Positions 52,834 to 62,700 of a stretch of DNA of 64,000 nucleotides are shown here, in pieces (the first letter of the stretch is position 1; each line of letters opens with the position of its first letter). Made by a program: the position numbers and the translations under genes. The notes under the pieces were generated by a model, which saw only the letters and a list, made by a program, of their open reading frames with translations, did not search any database and was not told the origin of the DNA. The stretch comes from Mesorhizobium sp. BR1-1-16. Its GTDB lineage: Bacteria; Pseudomonadota; Alphaproteobacteria; Rhizobiales; Kaistiaceae. The DNA lies in assembly GCF_020165495.1 (NCBI RefSeq), contig NZ_JAIUIE010000014.1, positions 55,449 through 119,448 on the forward strand, read 5' to 3'.

Positions 52834-55534
52834 CCGCATCCTCCCACGAAACTTCACGCCCGAGCGCCACAAAGGCAAATCGATCTAAGCCAATGTCCTT
52901 GCGGCTTGCCCGGCGAGCAGCCAGCAGCGCGGCCGAGACCGGCAGGCCGCGCGCAAATTCTGCGTAGAAGCGGTCCATAAACTTCGCCGTTGCATGGTCG
53001 TCGACGGCCCACAGGCTCGACACTATGCAAGCTGCCCCAGCGCGCAGGAATGCATCGCGCAACCCATAGCCGATTCCGTCAAGTTCAACCACGCCGAGCG
53101 CGGACTCGCAGGCCGAAAGCGTAACTAAAGCAACGCGTGTGAGGTTCCACGTTTCAATGTCCGAGCTTTCGAGCATTCGCTCGGAATGAAACCAGCCGTT
53201 GTTGTCGATATGCGAATTCGCACCGGAGAGCACTATTCCGCCAAAAGAAATTTTGCGATGGCGAGGCAACATTTCCGTTTCGGACATGCCGCCCAACGCG
53301 CTACCTTGATGGAACTGGCGGTCGACGCTGTAGGCGTGCGTTGCGAGGTGTAGAACGCTCACACCGCCTTCCGCAGCAGCCCTTATCGACTCTCTTGTTG
53401 GGTCGCGCAGCGGGGAAACCCGAAGGTGGCCGGCAACGCGTTCAATCTCTTGCTCTGCGCCGCCCAGAGGCTCGAACAGGCTGGTTCGGCCAGGAATGAG
53501 CACCTTGGTCGAGCGGCCGATGCCGGTAGCATCATAGTCGAATGCGCCCGCGACCATCGCGCCATGAGAATGTTCAGCATTCCGTGGACCGGCCTCATCC
53601 ATCAATGGGCTAAACGGGACATACCGTATCGCGAAGCAGTCCCCTAAGGTCAGGCGAACGATATCCCCCATGGGAAGAGCTTCAAAGGACACCCGGCCGA
53701 TATCGCCGGCCGGCCTGATCACGAGTCGTTCGATTCCAGCGTTCGTTACTATCCCCAGCTCCCGTGCCAATGACCCGAAGACACGTAAGCCTTTGAGTAG
53801 AAGAAAATCCTCCTTGGACCATTCCGCGACACCTATTGCTACTTTGAGCACGGGCATGATCCCGCCCGCACGGGCTTCGACTTCGCCGAGCCCGGTTAAA
53901 TGCCCTCGCAGATCGGCAATTTCGCGGTCGTTTTCGTTTTTCTCGCTGAGACACTTTGTGAGTCTGATAGATGCGGGATCACCGCCTCGATAACTGACTC
54001 CGATATAGTTTGCGCGGGCAATGCCGCTGAAAGCGCGATCGCATTCGTCGATTACGACAAAATAGTCCAGGTACAGCGTGCCCTTGTCGAGATTATTGAT
54101 GCGATCAATCAATATCTCTCGATGGAGCGATAAGCCATCACGAAGAAGGATCAGGCGACTATAGCTATGAATCTTTTCATGAATGTCGTCACGGAAGAAC
54201 CTCTCGACATAGGTTACATACGCGCCAATAGGACACAGTGCGTTCGGATTGACGGATTTCTCGGCCCAACTTGATCGATATAACGGATTGTCAACTGCGC
54301 GCTCCACGATATCGCGAAGATTTCGTAGCGTTGATGTGTTAGGTCTGTGGCCGACTTTTATTCCAAGAGCAATTATCCTATCCGTAATTGAACGAGATTC
54401 CGCAATTTCCGCGTCAAGGCTGATAGATTCCGGAAATATTTCCTCAAGGCCGATAAGTACTTCGTGCTCGGCGGCAAAAACTTGGCCCGAGGTGCGCAAC
54501 CGCGCTATGCTTGCCTGCACATTTTTCCCAGAGTGTTCACTCGTCGGAACGTTCCAAAGTTCGTTTGCCAAGAGGCGTCGAAACGTGCCGATCGTCTTAC
54601 GCGTGTGGTCCGAAGCAATGCTAGGTACGTCCGGCGCGAAGACCGGGAGGTGAATACGCGCGTCGCTCAAGTCGCGTGCGGTTTCGAATTCTAGTCGCTC
54701 CAGCAACGTCCGCACATCGCCGCGGCGTTCGATCATACCGATCTCGGGATAGTCGAGGGACGTCAGCTCGCTTCCGGCAAGCGCAAGCAGATCGCGGCAA
54801 ATCTCGCCCATCGTCGCAGATCCGAAGCCATCGCGGTCAGGAACCAGAATTTTGAAGTCGTTGCGGGCGCGGGCAATGGCGCCTGCCAGTCCCTCAAGCA
54901 ATTCCTTGCGCTCCCGGATTGCAGCGTTCGAGCCGGCGCATTGCCGCATCACAAATATCGCAAGCCCGGCAGCCGCCAGTATGTCATTTCCGACATTATA
55001 GGCGACACCCTGGTCGTCTGTGGTCGACCAATAACTCCTCGAGGCCTTCTCAAGGCCATCAACGATTTGACGCATGACAATCGCCATTATCGCCGGCCGG
55101 TCGCCTTCGAGGCTCGGCGCGAGCGCAAGGTCCCCGAGCAGCTCCGCCGCCCGGTCTTCGTGCGACGTGTCATTGGCTGTCTCGTCGGCGACTTCTAGCT
55201 TACCGGCCGTGGGCGTCCGGTCGGTTAGCGCTTCAATGTGGGGGCTATTTTTGTCGTTCTTCCACCTCAGGCGGGAAAGCGCCGCAAACACGTCGACTGC
55301 GCTCAGGTGGGAACGCGCCGCAAACAGGCCGACTGCGGCGAAGCTAATCCCCATCGACCAGTCGCGATGTAGACCCGTGACAACCGATAATCCCCCCGCA
55401 ACCAAGGATGAAAGAATGAAATAATTCGTAATCTTCATGCGGTGACCTATCTCATAGCACCACATATTGCTCATTTGAAAGAATAGAGATTCCAGAACGT
55501 CAGTGCCACGTCTTTTTTTGTGGATGCCTTGCAT
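52826..55534 (-). CDS. CHAT-domain (caspase-HetF-like) protease, membrane-anchored
   Basis: A protein of up to 902 residues with two N-terminal membrane helices (about 35-80), a long helical middle, and a C-terminal CHAT cysteine-protease domain. The catalytic pair is visible: His733 in VLHLATHAY and Cys809 in LSACESALG, followed by the family motif GLRDAFLRAGAACIVSSLWAVDD. In known systems CHAT proteases are activated by partner sensors and cleave target proteins to kill or arrest the cell. A small EACC1-like protein is coupled to its 3' end. GC and codon choice in the middle part are visibly lower than in neighbours, suggesting transfer. The start is uncertain; ATGs at 55471 and 55438 are possible. 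Confidence 0.85.
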   Translation of the reverse strand: MQGIHKKRRGTDVLESLFFQMSNMWCYEIGHRMKITNYFILSSLVAGGLSVVTGLHRDWSMGISFAAVGLFAARSHLSAVDVFAALSRLRWKNDKNSPHIEALTDRTPTAGKLEVADETANDTSHEDRAAELLGDLALAPSLEGDRPAIMAIVMRQIVDGLEKASRSYWSTTDDQGVAYNVGNDILAAAGLAIFVMRQCAGSNAAIRERKELLEGLAGAIARARNDFKILVPDRDGFGSATMGEICRDLLALAGSELTSLDYPEIGMIERRGDVRTLLERLEFETARDLSDARIHLPVFAPDVPSIASDHTRKTIGTFRRLLANELWNVPTSEHSGKNVQASIARLRTSGQVFAAEHEVLIGLEEIFPESISLDAEIAESRSITDRIIALGIKVGHRPNTSTLRNLRDIVERAVDNPLYRSSWAEKSVNPNALCPIGAYVTYVERFFRDDIHEKIHSYSRLILLRDGLSLHREILIDRINNLDKGTLYLDYFVVIDECDRAFSGIARANYIGVSYRGGDPASIRLTKCLSEKNENDREIADLRGHLTGLGEVEARAGGIMPVLKVAIGVAEWSKEDFLLLKGLRVFGSLARELGIVTNAGIERLVIRPAGDIGRVSFEALPMGDIVRLTLGDCFAIRYVPFSPLMDEAGPRNAEHSHGAMVAGAFDYDATGIGRSTKVLIPGRTSLFEPLGGAEQEIERVAGHLRVSPLRDPTRESIRAAAEGGVSVLHLATHAYSVDRQFHQGSALGGMSETEMLPRHRKISFGGIVLSGANSHIDNNGWFHSERMLESSDIETWNLTRVALVTLSACESALGVVELDGIGYGLRDAFLRAGAACIVSSLWAVDDHATAKFMDRFYAEFARGLPVSAALLAARRASRKDIGLDRFAFVALGREVSWEDADA

Positions 55535-56227
55535 CTAGAATGCATGCGTTTTCGACCGATAGCCGACAGAGCTACAATCCTATCATTCGGCAACTCAAAA
55601 CCGTGGCAGCTTCCGCGAGCACAAGCGCTAGGCGGCGCCATTCACCGCCGGACGACGAATCCTAACTCCCGTGATGCGATCCTGCTGCCGAAGGTCCGGG
55701 CGCCGGACGGCGGCTCTTTCCGCGGCACTGCGATACGGTGCGCCACATTGCTACGAAGTGCGGCTTCCTCGTCCCACTGGGAATTGCTGCAGCGACTGCG
55801 CCACACTTGACTACCCGATCGAGATCTTGGGGTAGGAGCCGAATTTGGTGACGACCTTGACCCATGCTGACGTTTGCAGACAGTTTGATTGAACGTCAGC
55901 TTTTGGGCCCGATGCCCCTCGTCTTGAATGTCCTAAATCGGGCCGCTTGCTGACTGGCAGCTTTTGGTGACAATTGTGAACAGCGGACGTGCACCACTCG
56001 GCATTTCCGGACGTTGATTCCTGGCATCGCTGGCTGTCGAGCCAGTGGCTGAGGGTCAGCAACGTCAAGATGAGCGAGTTCACGCCCGCGCGAAGCGCTA
56101 TGATGTACCTTATAGCGAGACGACATTAGAGGCCTGACGTCCATCAGTCCGATCTCACTCCAAATTCGTTTGTTACTGTCTGTCAGTTGCGCTTTGACGG
56201 CGGGCGGCCTGGGGGGCTTAGACGGCT
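55535..56227. other. Long intergenic stretch, no convincing gene
   Basis: About 690 bases with only short frames, none with recognisable content or ribosome-binding sites. It holds promoter regions for the divergent CHAT and ABC-three-component genes. The sequence resembles degenerate accessory DNA. Confidence 0.4.
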
Positions 56228-57322
56228 TTGGTTCAAAATTCTGACTTCAAGGCGATTGTGCCGAAAGGGATTGTGCACGCCGCTTCCGCAGATCATGTCC
56301 AGGCCGGGCTACCGATCCCGAAGGCCGCCCGCGTGCAGATTTTCTCGCCGGACGACTGGGAGGGGTTTACCGAGGAGTGGGCGAGTTCGCTCACGGGCTA
56401 TGCCATCGTGCGGCGCTTCGCCGGGTCCGGAGACATGGGCCTCGATGTCGCCGGCTTCAACGACGCCGCGGGCTTCAGTGCGCTCTGGGACAATTATCAG
56501 TGCAAGCGCTACGATCATCCGCTGCGCCCCGCGGACATCCATGTCGAAATCGGGAAGATCATCTACTATTCGTGGCTGGGCGAATATACGGTGCCGAGAA
56601 GGCACTATTTCGCGGCGAGCAGAGGTGTCGGCACGACGGCTGCAAAGCTTCTTCTCGATCCGAAGAAACTCAGGGAAAGCGTCAGGCTGGCTTGGGAAAA
56701 GCAGTGCAGGCATCAGATCACGACGACGGCAGACGTAGCACTCACAGGCAAACTTCTCTCCTATTTCGACGCCTTCGACTTCTCGATCTTCGGCTCCAAG
56801 AGCGTGCTGGAGCTGATCGCGCAGCATGAGACGACCAAATTTCATGCGATCCGTTTCGGCGGCGGCCTCCCGCCGCGCCCGGCCCCACATTTTCCCCCAG
56901 CGGAGCCCGCCGCGCATGAGAGCCGGTATATCCGACAGCTCCTCGATGCCTATGGGGACCATCTGGGCGAACAGGTGCCGGATCTCGCCGCGCTCGCCCT
57001 GCAGCAGCCGCTGCAACGGGACTTCAGCAGGCAGCGCGAACGCTTCTACAGCGCGGAGGCGCTCAGGAATTTCTCGCGCGACACCGTGCCCGAGGGCACG
57101 TTCGACGCCCTGCAGGAGGAAATCTTCCAGGGCGTCGTCGACATATGCGAGAGTTCGCATTCTACGGGGTTCGAACGCATGAAGGCGACCGTGTCGCAAG
57201 CGGCCCAGGTCGCCTCGACATCCAACCCGCTGGCCCCAGCCACACGGGTTCAGGACCGGCAGGGCATTTGTCATCAGCTTGCGAACGAGGATCGCCTGAA
57301 TTGGATGTCGCCCGATGAGTAA
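56228..57322 (+). CDS. ABC-three-component system effector with REase-like N-terminus
   Basis: A 364-residue protein. Residues about 45-95 carry a likely restriction-endonuclease fold: EEW (49-51), GSGDMGLDVAGF with Asp73, then YQCKRYDH giving Q91-x-K93, a PD-(D/Q)xK arrangement. The rest is helical and matches the ABC-3C C-terminal component. It is followed, with an eight-base overlap, by the middle component and then the SMC-like ATPase, the full ABC-3C set described as bacterial conflict systems. The nuclease role is inferred from the motif. The start lacks an obvious ribosome-binding site. Confidence 0.75.
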   Translation: MVQNSDFKAIVPKGIVHAASADHVQAGLPIPKAARVQIFSPDDWEGFTEEWASSLTGYAIVRRFAGSGDMGLDVAGFNDAAGFSALWDNYQCKRYDHPLRPADIHVEIGKIIYYSWLGEYTVPRRHYFAASRGVGTTAAKLLLDPKKLRESVRLAWEKQCRHQITTTADVALTGKLLSYFDAFDFSIFGSKSVLELIAQHETTKFHAIRFGGGLPPRPAPHFPPAEPAAHESRYIRQLLDAYGDHLGEQVPDLAALALQQPLQRDFSRQRERFYSAEALRNFSRDTVPEGTFDALQEEIFQGVVDICESSHSTGFERMKATVSQAAQVASTSNPLAPATRVQDRQGICHQLANEDRLNWMSPDE

Positions 57323-57800
57323 ACGCGTGAGCCCGTTCAACAGCCCCCTGGAAACCGGCGTCCGCGCGCTGTCGATCCTGGAGGCGGCGCACCCCAACGG
57401 CTGCGACCTGCAGCGGCTGGTCGAGCTCGATTATCTCGTGGTTCATTCGGGCGATGCCGGGGGCCCGGAGAGCTTGCACGCGCCCCTGCCGATGCGGGCC
57501 GGCGAACTCCTGGTGCGCAGGGAAATTATTGAGAAGGGACTGCTGTTGATGGCGAGCCGCGGGCTGGTCGAGCGGGTGGCAAGCCCGGACGGGATTCTCT
57601 ACCGCGCGGGCGAGGCTGCGGCGCCCTACATGGCTGCGTTGAGCGCGCCCTACTCGATCGAGTTGCGCGCCCGGGCAAACTGGGCCGTGCAGGCGTTCGG
57701 CCATATGAACACCGATGAAATCCGCTCCATTACCCAGCGCTTCTTCGAGAAATGGACGAGCCAGTTCCAGCCCGGGCAGCTTCCGGGACCTGCCGAGTGA
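57315..57800 (+). CDS. ABC-three-component system middle component
   Basis: A 161-residue winged-helix-like protein: SPFNSPLETGVRALSILEAA, DLQRLVELDYLVVHSGDAGG, ESLHAPLPMRAGELLVRR. This wording is that of the middle component (type 2) in ABC-3C systems, which links the ATPase to the effector. Its ends overlap both neighbours (ATG within the effector's last bases; GTGA with the ATPase), so the three proteins are made together. Confidence 0.8.
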   Translation: MSKRVSPFNSPLETGVRALSILEAAHPNGCDLQRLVELDYLVVHSGDAGGPESLHAPLPMRAGELLVRREIIEKGLLLMASRGLVERVASPDGILYRAGEAAAPYMAALSAPYSIELRARANWAVQAFGHMNTDEIRSITQRFFEKWTSQFQPGQLPGPAE

Positions 57801-59608
57801 GCGGCTATTTGCGCCTCGACAAACTGGGCTTTTCAGGCCCCTCTAAGCACAGCGAAATCCGCTTCTATTCGGGCGTCAACGTGATCTGTGGCGCGTCGGA
57901 CACCGGCAAATCCTTCCTCGCCGAGGCAGTCGATTTCATGCTCGGCGGCTCCGAGCTCAGGGTGATCCCGGAACGGGAAGGCTACAGCGCGATCGAGCTC
58001 GGTCTATCCAGCACCGAAGGCGAATCCTGGACTTTCGAACGCGCGATCTCCGGCGGGGATTTTATCCTACGTCAGGGCGACGTGACAGAGAAGCTGCGCC
58101 AATCGCATGCCCATGAGCGCGTCGACAATGTGTCAGGATTTCTGCTCGCGAAGATCGGCCTTCTCGGAAAGCGGATCCTGAAGAGCAGCACGAAGAGCAA
58201 GACAAATAGCCTCAGCTTCCGCAACCTGGCGCGTCTGGTGATCGTGCAAGAAGGGGAAATCCAGCAGAAGGGCTCGCCTTTCTGGGGTGGGCAATTCACG
58301 CTCAAGACGGCCGAACTCGCCACGATCAAGCTGCTCCTGACCGGGATCGATGATTCCGCCGTCGTGTCAGCCGCGCCCGACGAGCCGGACCAGGCCGGCC
58401 AAATCGGCTTACTCGACGAACTGATCGCAGACCTCGTTTCGGAAATCATCGACATGGGGGAAGAGAAAGGCGAGCTGGAAGCGCAGCTCGAAAGGCTCGA
58501 GGACTCCGCGGCAGAACACAGGGACAGCGTGGCGAATGCGCAGCGGACCCTCGACGTCCAGATGGGGGAGCGCCGCGAACTGGCGAAGCAGCAGCGCAGA
58601 ATCGTCGACCGTCTCGACGAGATCCGTGAGCTGCTCGCGCGCTTCGAGCTGCTTCGGGAGCATTATGGCGTCGACCGGGAGCGCCTGGGGGCCATCCAGG
58701 AAAGCGGGACGCTATTCGCTTATGTCGAGCGCGTGGTCTGCCCCTTGTGCGGAGCGGGCCCCGAGGCGCAGCATGCCGACGCCGATTGCGAGGGAAATGT
58801 CGCGACGATCGTCGAAGCCGCGACGGCCGAAATCAGCAAGATAGAGCGACTGTCGGAGGAACTCGCCTCGACGGTAACCGACCTGTTGACCGAACAAGAC
58901 AGCCTCTCAGCGCTGCGGGCGACGGTCGAGCACGCCTATGCGAACGTTGACGCAGAGATCCGGCAAACCATGGCGCCCGAGGTGGAAGAGGCCCGCGCCA
59001 AATTCACCGACATCATCGAAACCCGGTCAGCGGTCCGCGGATCCCTGGCCCTGTTCGATCGGCTGGAAAAGCTCGAGGCACGCCGCGCCGATCTGGATGA
59101 CGTGGCGCCCGAGCCTGCCGAAAAGGCCAAGGTTGCGGTCGGACTTTCGGAGGTGGTCGCCCACCAGTTCTCGTTGAAGGTCGAACAGCTCCTCAAAGCC
59201 TGGAATTTTCCTGGCGAATGCCGCGTCCATTACGACAAGGATGCGAGTGATTTCGTCATCGACGGCAAACCGAGAGGCAGTCGCGGCAAAGGGCTGCGCG
59301 CGATCACCCATGCCGCCGTTTCGATCGCCTTGCTCGAATATTGCCAGGAGCATGAACTGCCGCACCCGGGCTTTCTGCTGCTGGACTCCCCGCTCCTTGC
59401 CTATTTCAAGCCCGAGGGGGACGAGGACACCGCGCTGCAGGGTACGGATCTGAAGGAGCGCTTCTACAGCTACATCAAAGCGCACCATGGCGGTGAAAGC
59501 CAGGTTATCATCATCGAAAATCAGCATCCGCCGGATAGTGAGCTCAAGGGTCTCAACCTCACGGTGTTCACAGGCAACCCGGCCGAGGGACGCTTCGGGC
59601 TATTGTGA
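57797..59608 (+). CDS. SMC/Rad50-like ATPase of ABC-three-component system
   Basis: A 603-residue ATPase (DUF3732-like). Walker A GASDTGKS at 32-39, a long coiled coil (about 205-290 and 340-430), a zinc-hook-like CPLC at 315-318 between the coil arms, and Walker B FLLLDSP near 526-532. Start is the GTG at 57797 overlapping the middle-component stop. It probably senses DNA or a phage structure and controls the nuclease-like effector encoded first in the operon. Confidence 0.85.
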   Translation: MSGYLRLDKLGFSGPSKHSEIRFYSGVNVICGASDTGKSFLAEAVDFMLGGSELRVIPEREGYSAIELGLSSTEGESWTFERAISGGDFILRQGDVTEKLRQSHAHERVDNVSGFLLAKIGLLGKRILKSSTKSKTNSLSFRNLARLVIVQEGEIQQKGSPFWGGQFTLKTAELATIKLLLTGIDDSAVVSAAPDEPDQAGQIGLLDELIADLVSEIIDMGEEKGELEAQLERLEDSAAEHRDSVANAQRTLDVQMGERRELAKQQRRIVDRLDEIRELLARFELLREHYGVDRERLGAIQESGTLFAYVERVVCPLCGAGPEAQHADADCEGNVATIVEAATAEISKIERLSEELASTVTDLLTEQDSLSALRATVEHAYANVDAEIRQTMAPEVEEARAKFTDIIETRSAVRGSLALFDRLEKLEARRADLDDVAPEPAEKAKVAVGLSEVVAHQFSLKVEQLLKAWNFPGECRVHYDKDASDFVIDGKPRGSRGKGLRAITHAAVSIALLEYCQEHELPHPGFLLLDSPLLAYFKPEGDEDTALQGTDLKERFYSYIKAHHGGESQVIIIENQHPPDSELKGLNLTVFTGNPAEGRFGLL

Positions 59609-59752
59609 GGCAGAGTCAGGACGCAGGTCGGCAGGTTCGGCGCCCGGGTCACGGCCGAGCTCCCGCAGTGCCGCGTAGCGCGCGTCCCCAGCTGATCGTT
59701 TAGTCCGCCGAAGGAGCGTCGGCTAGGATGGTGCGCGACCTGGTTAGCGTCC

Positions 59753-62700
59753 CTAGAACTCGCTCTCCAACGAGCGGGTCACATAGTCGAGCATCGTACC
59801 TGCCCAATCACCAAGGACTGAATCATTGGTCCAGGAAGCGAGCGGTGCCTTGAAGCTCGTCAGATGCGGGTTCAGCGAGCCGCCCCAGGAGTTGGGATAG
59901 ATGCGAAGGCGCAGCGCATCGCGGAATCGCTTCCTGCCGCCATATAGCTTGGCGAGCTTTTGGAGCGCGGGGTGCCAGGTCCACTCACCGTCCTTCTGTT
60001 CGAGGATGGGGAAGAAGGTGAGAAGGAACGCGATGCGGCCATCCGGATCGGCCGCGACCCATTCCAGCATGAGCTTGAGCGGCGTGTAGAACAGGGCGCC
60101 GGCGCCGATGCGCGAGACATCATAGGCGAAGATCTTGGTAGCAGAGGTGATAGCGTTCAGCCGCTCGCGCTCGACCCGTGTCGCGATCTCATAGAAGCCG
60201 GCGAGGACGGGCCAAACTTCCGCCGGCGCTCGCTGGATTACAATGGCGAGCGCGCCGCGTAGCGCGTCCGAAGGGCCACCGCGTCGCGGACCGGTCGTGC
60301 GGCAGGTCTGCACGACCTGCTGCGCGAAGTGGCGAGCGAAATCGGCGTCGATCCCACCGCCGGTGTCGATGATGTGCAGCATCCGATCATAGGTATAATC
60401 GGCATTGGAGGCGTTGCCCTCGGCATCGTCGGCGATCGATGGAGAGAGGATCGCGAGCTTCGCAAGGTCGATGATCTCGGGCGCGATAGCTTTCTGGCCG
60501 TGCGTGACCATCGAGAGGATCTCGAGGGCGGCCCATGCTCCTCCGTCGTTCCCGCGATCGACGAGCGCGGTGATGAACCGGGCGAGCGCGGTGTGGCCGA
60601 CCTCCTCGAGTCCGCGGCCATAGGAAATCGATACGCTTTGGGCCGGCGCAATGCGGCCATCGCGAACATCGTTCGTGAAAGCGTCGAGGCGCTCGTCGGT
60701 GACACGAAGCGAGGTCACGATGTGCATGGGGTTGGCAGCGAGCACGTCCGATGTCTTCGCGACGGACTCAAGCGTGACGACGTCGTCGGGCCGATCCTGG
60801 AGCTGGCGATCGAGAGCCGACAGGAGTGAGGCCACGAAGGGGGCGCCGGCGCGCGTGCCACTCGCATCCAGCGCGGCGACTGCCTGCTCGAAAGTGTCGA
60901 GCGGGTCGGGCAGTTCGGGGGCTAGGGCTTGCGCAAAGACCTGCGGCGCGTTCATCTCTTCGGTCGCCATGAAGCGGATGGCGCGTGCAAGCTGATCCGG
61001 GCTTCTTGCGATCTCGGGCACGAGCGCCTGCACGCGGCGCGCCGAATATTCGTAGTCGGGATTCTCCTGATCCTGCGCATAGCGTTTGTCGGGATCGCGC
61101 AGGTCGGACATCCAATATCGGCTATGGAGACGGACCTGATCGACAGGGTCGGTCGGCAGGGTCATATCGAACAGCGCGCGCACGGCGAGCGAGAAGTTTG
61201 TCGGCTCCTCGGGCCGATCGAAATAGAGCCAGTCGCCGATGCCATGGGTGGCGCCGAACCAATGACCCGAGGCATCTACCACCTCTTTGACGAAGATTTC
61301 GAGGGTAGGCAGGAGTTCGGGCGAGAGAAGATTGCGGATGTCGCCCGCGACATGCTCCTCGATCACGGGGCGCAGTTCAATGTCCTTGCGCCAAAGATCG
61401 AGCAGCCGCCGAAGCGCCCAGTCGAAATAAGCGTTGATCGTGCCGTGGTCGTCGGGCGCCCATTCCGGATGAAAGGCTTCGGCGCCGATCTGCTCGAACT
61501 CTTCTGACCGGGAGATATGGGTCTGGATCATCGCTCCGAGTGCTTCGACACCGACGCGGCGGATGCGCGGATCGTCCTCTTCGAGTGCCTCTTCCAGGGC
61601 GGCACGCCGACGGCGGTCGTCGGCCTGTGTACCGGCGAGCGCGACTTGGAAGAGCTGGCGCAACAGCCGCATGATCGGTTGTGAGCTCTCTTTGGGGGCA
61701 ACGGCGGCGAGCCGCAACACGATCTGCGCGGCGGGGCTGAAGCTGTCTTGGCGCGAGGCGAGGAGACGCAGCGCGTCGACGAGTTCGTCGGTGACGGCGA
61801 TGGCCTCGACATCGGCAAGCGGGACACGGACGATCGCCCAATAGAGGGCTGTTCCTGTTCGATCGGGTTCGACATGGACGAAAGCCGTGAGATAGGGCGC
61901 GACGTTGGGATGCACGATGTTCGCATCGGCGAACGAGCCGCGCAGCAGGATACGGATCACTTCGCTGAGCGTGCGAGACCGCGCGAGGAAGCGCCAACGC
62001 GCGAGCATAGCGTTTCGGTGCGGCGGCTGCGCGCTGCTGAGGAATCCGATAAGCGTTGAGGGACGGAGGTAATCGAGGCGGCGCAGCGCGAGGAAGTCGG
62101 CGATCGGACGGGGCTGCGCGGTCATCGTCCCATGACTGCGTTCTACGAGGTGCTGCCGGGAAGCGATGACGAGATTCTCGTACATCAGCTCGCCATTCAT
62201 ATGGACGAGCGTCTCGGCGAGGTCATCGAAGGCGTCCGGATTGTCATCCGGCGATAGGCTGTCGAAGAGCGAGAGGCATTCGAGAGCCCGGACCGTCTCG
62301 CGCTCGGCGCCGGCCGCATCCAGAATCTGCTGCGCAACGTCGTCAACCGACTTAAGGATCGCGTTCTTCTCGTAGCTCTCGGTCGCGAGCACTGCGATGC
62401 GGGGAAAGCCGTCGCAGAGGTCGGCGATATAGTCGAGTTCGTCTGCCTTGGCCTTGGTGAGCTTGTTCTTGAGGATGCCCCTGATCGTCGCCCCATCAGC
62501 CTTGGTGGGCCGGATCATGACGCAATGATCGTCATGGTCGAGACCCTCGGCGCCGACCGTGATGACGCGAAGCTGGCTATCCTCGGTATGGGCGAGCGCG
62601 TTTAGCTCGCGAGCCTTGTCGAGCGGGCATCCATCCACAACAAGAACCGCGGCCGAGCCCTCCTTCACGATCTGGTTCGCGACGTCCCAGAGGCGCTCCC

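Noticed and set aside
55811..56083. Small minus-strand frame (90 codons) in the gap before the ABC-three-component genes
   Set aside because: No ribosome-binding site, motif or neighbour logic; judged random.
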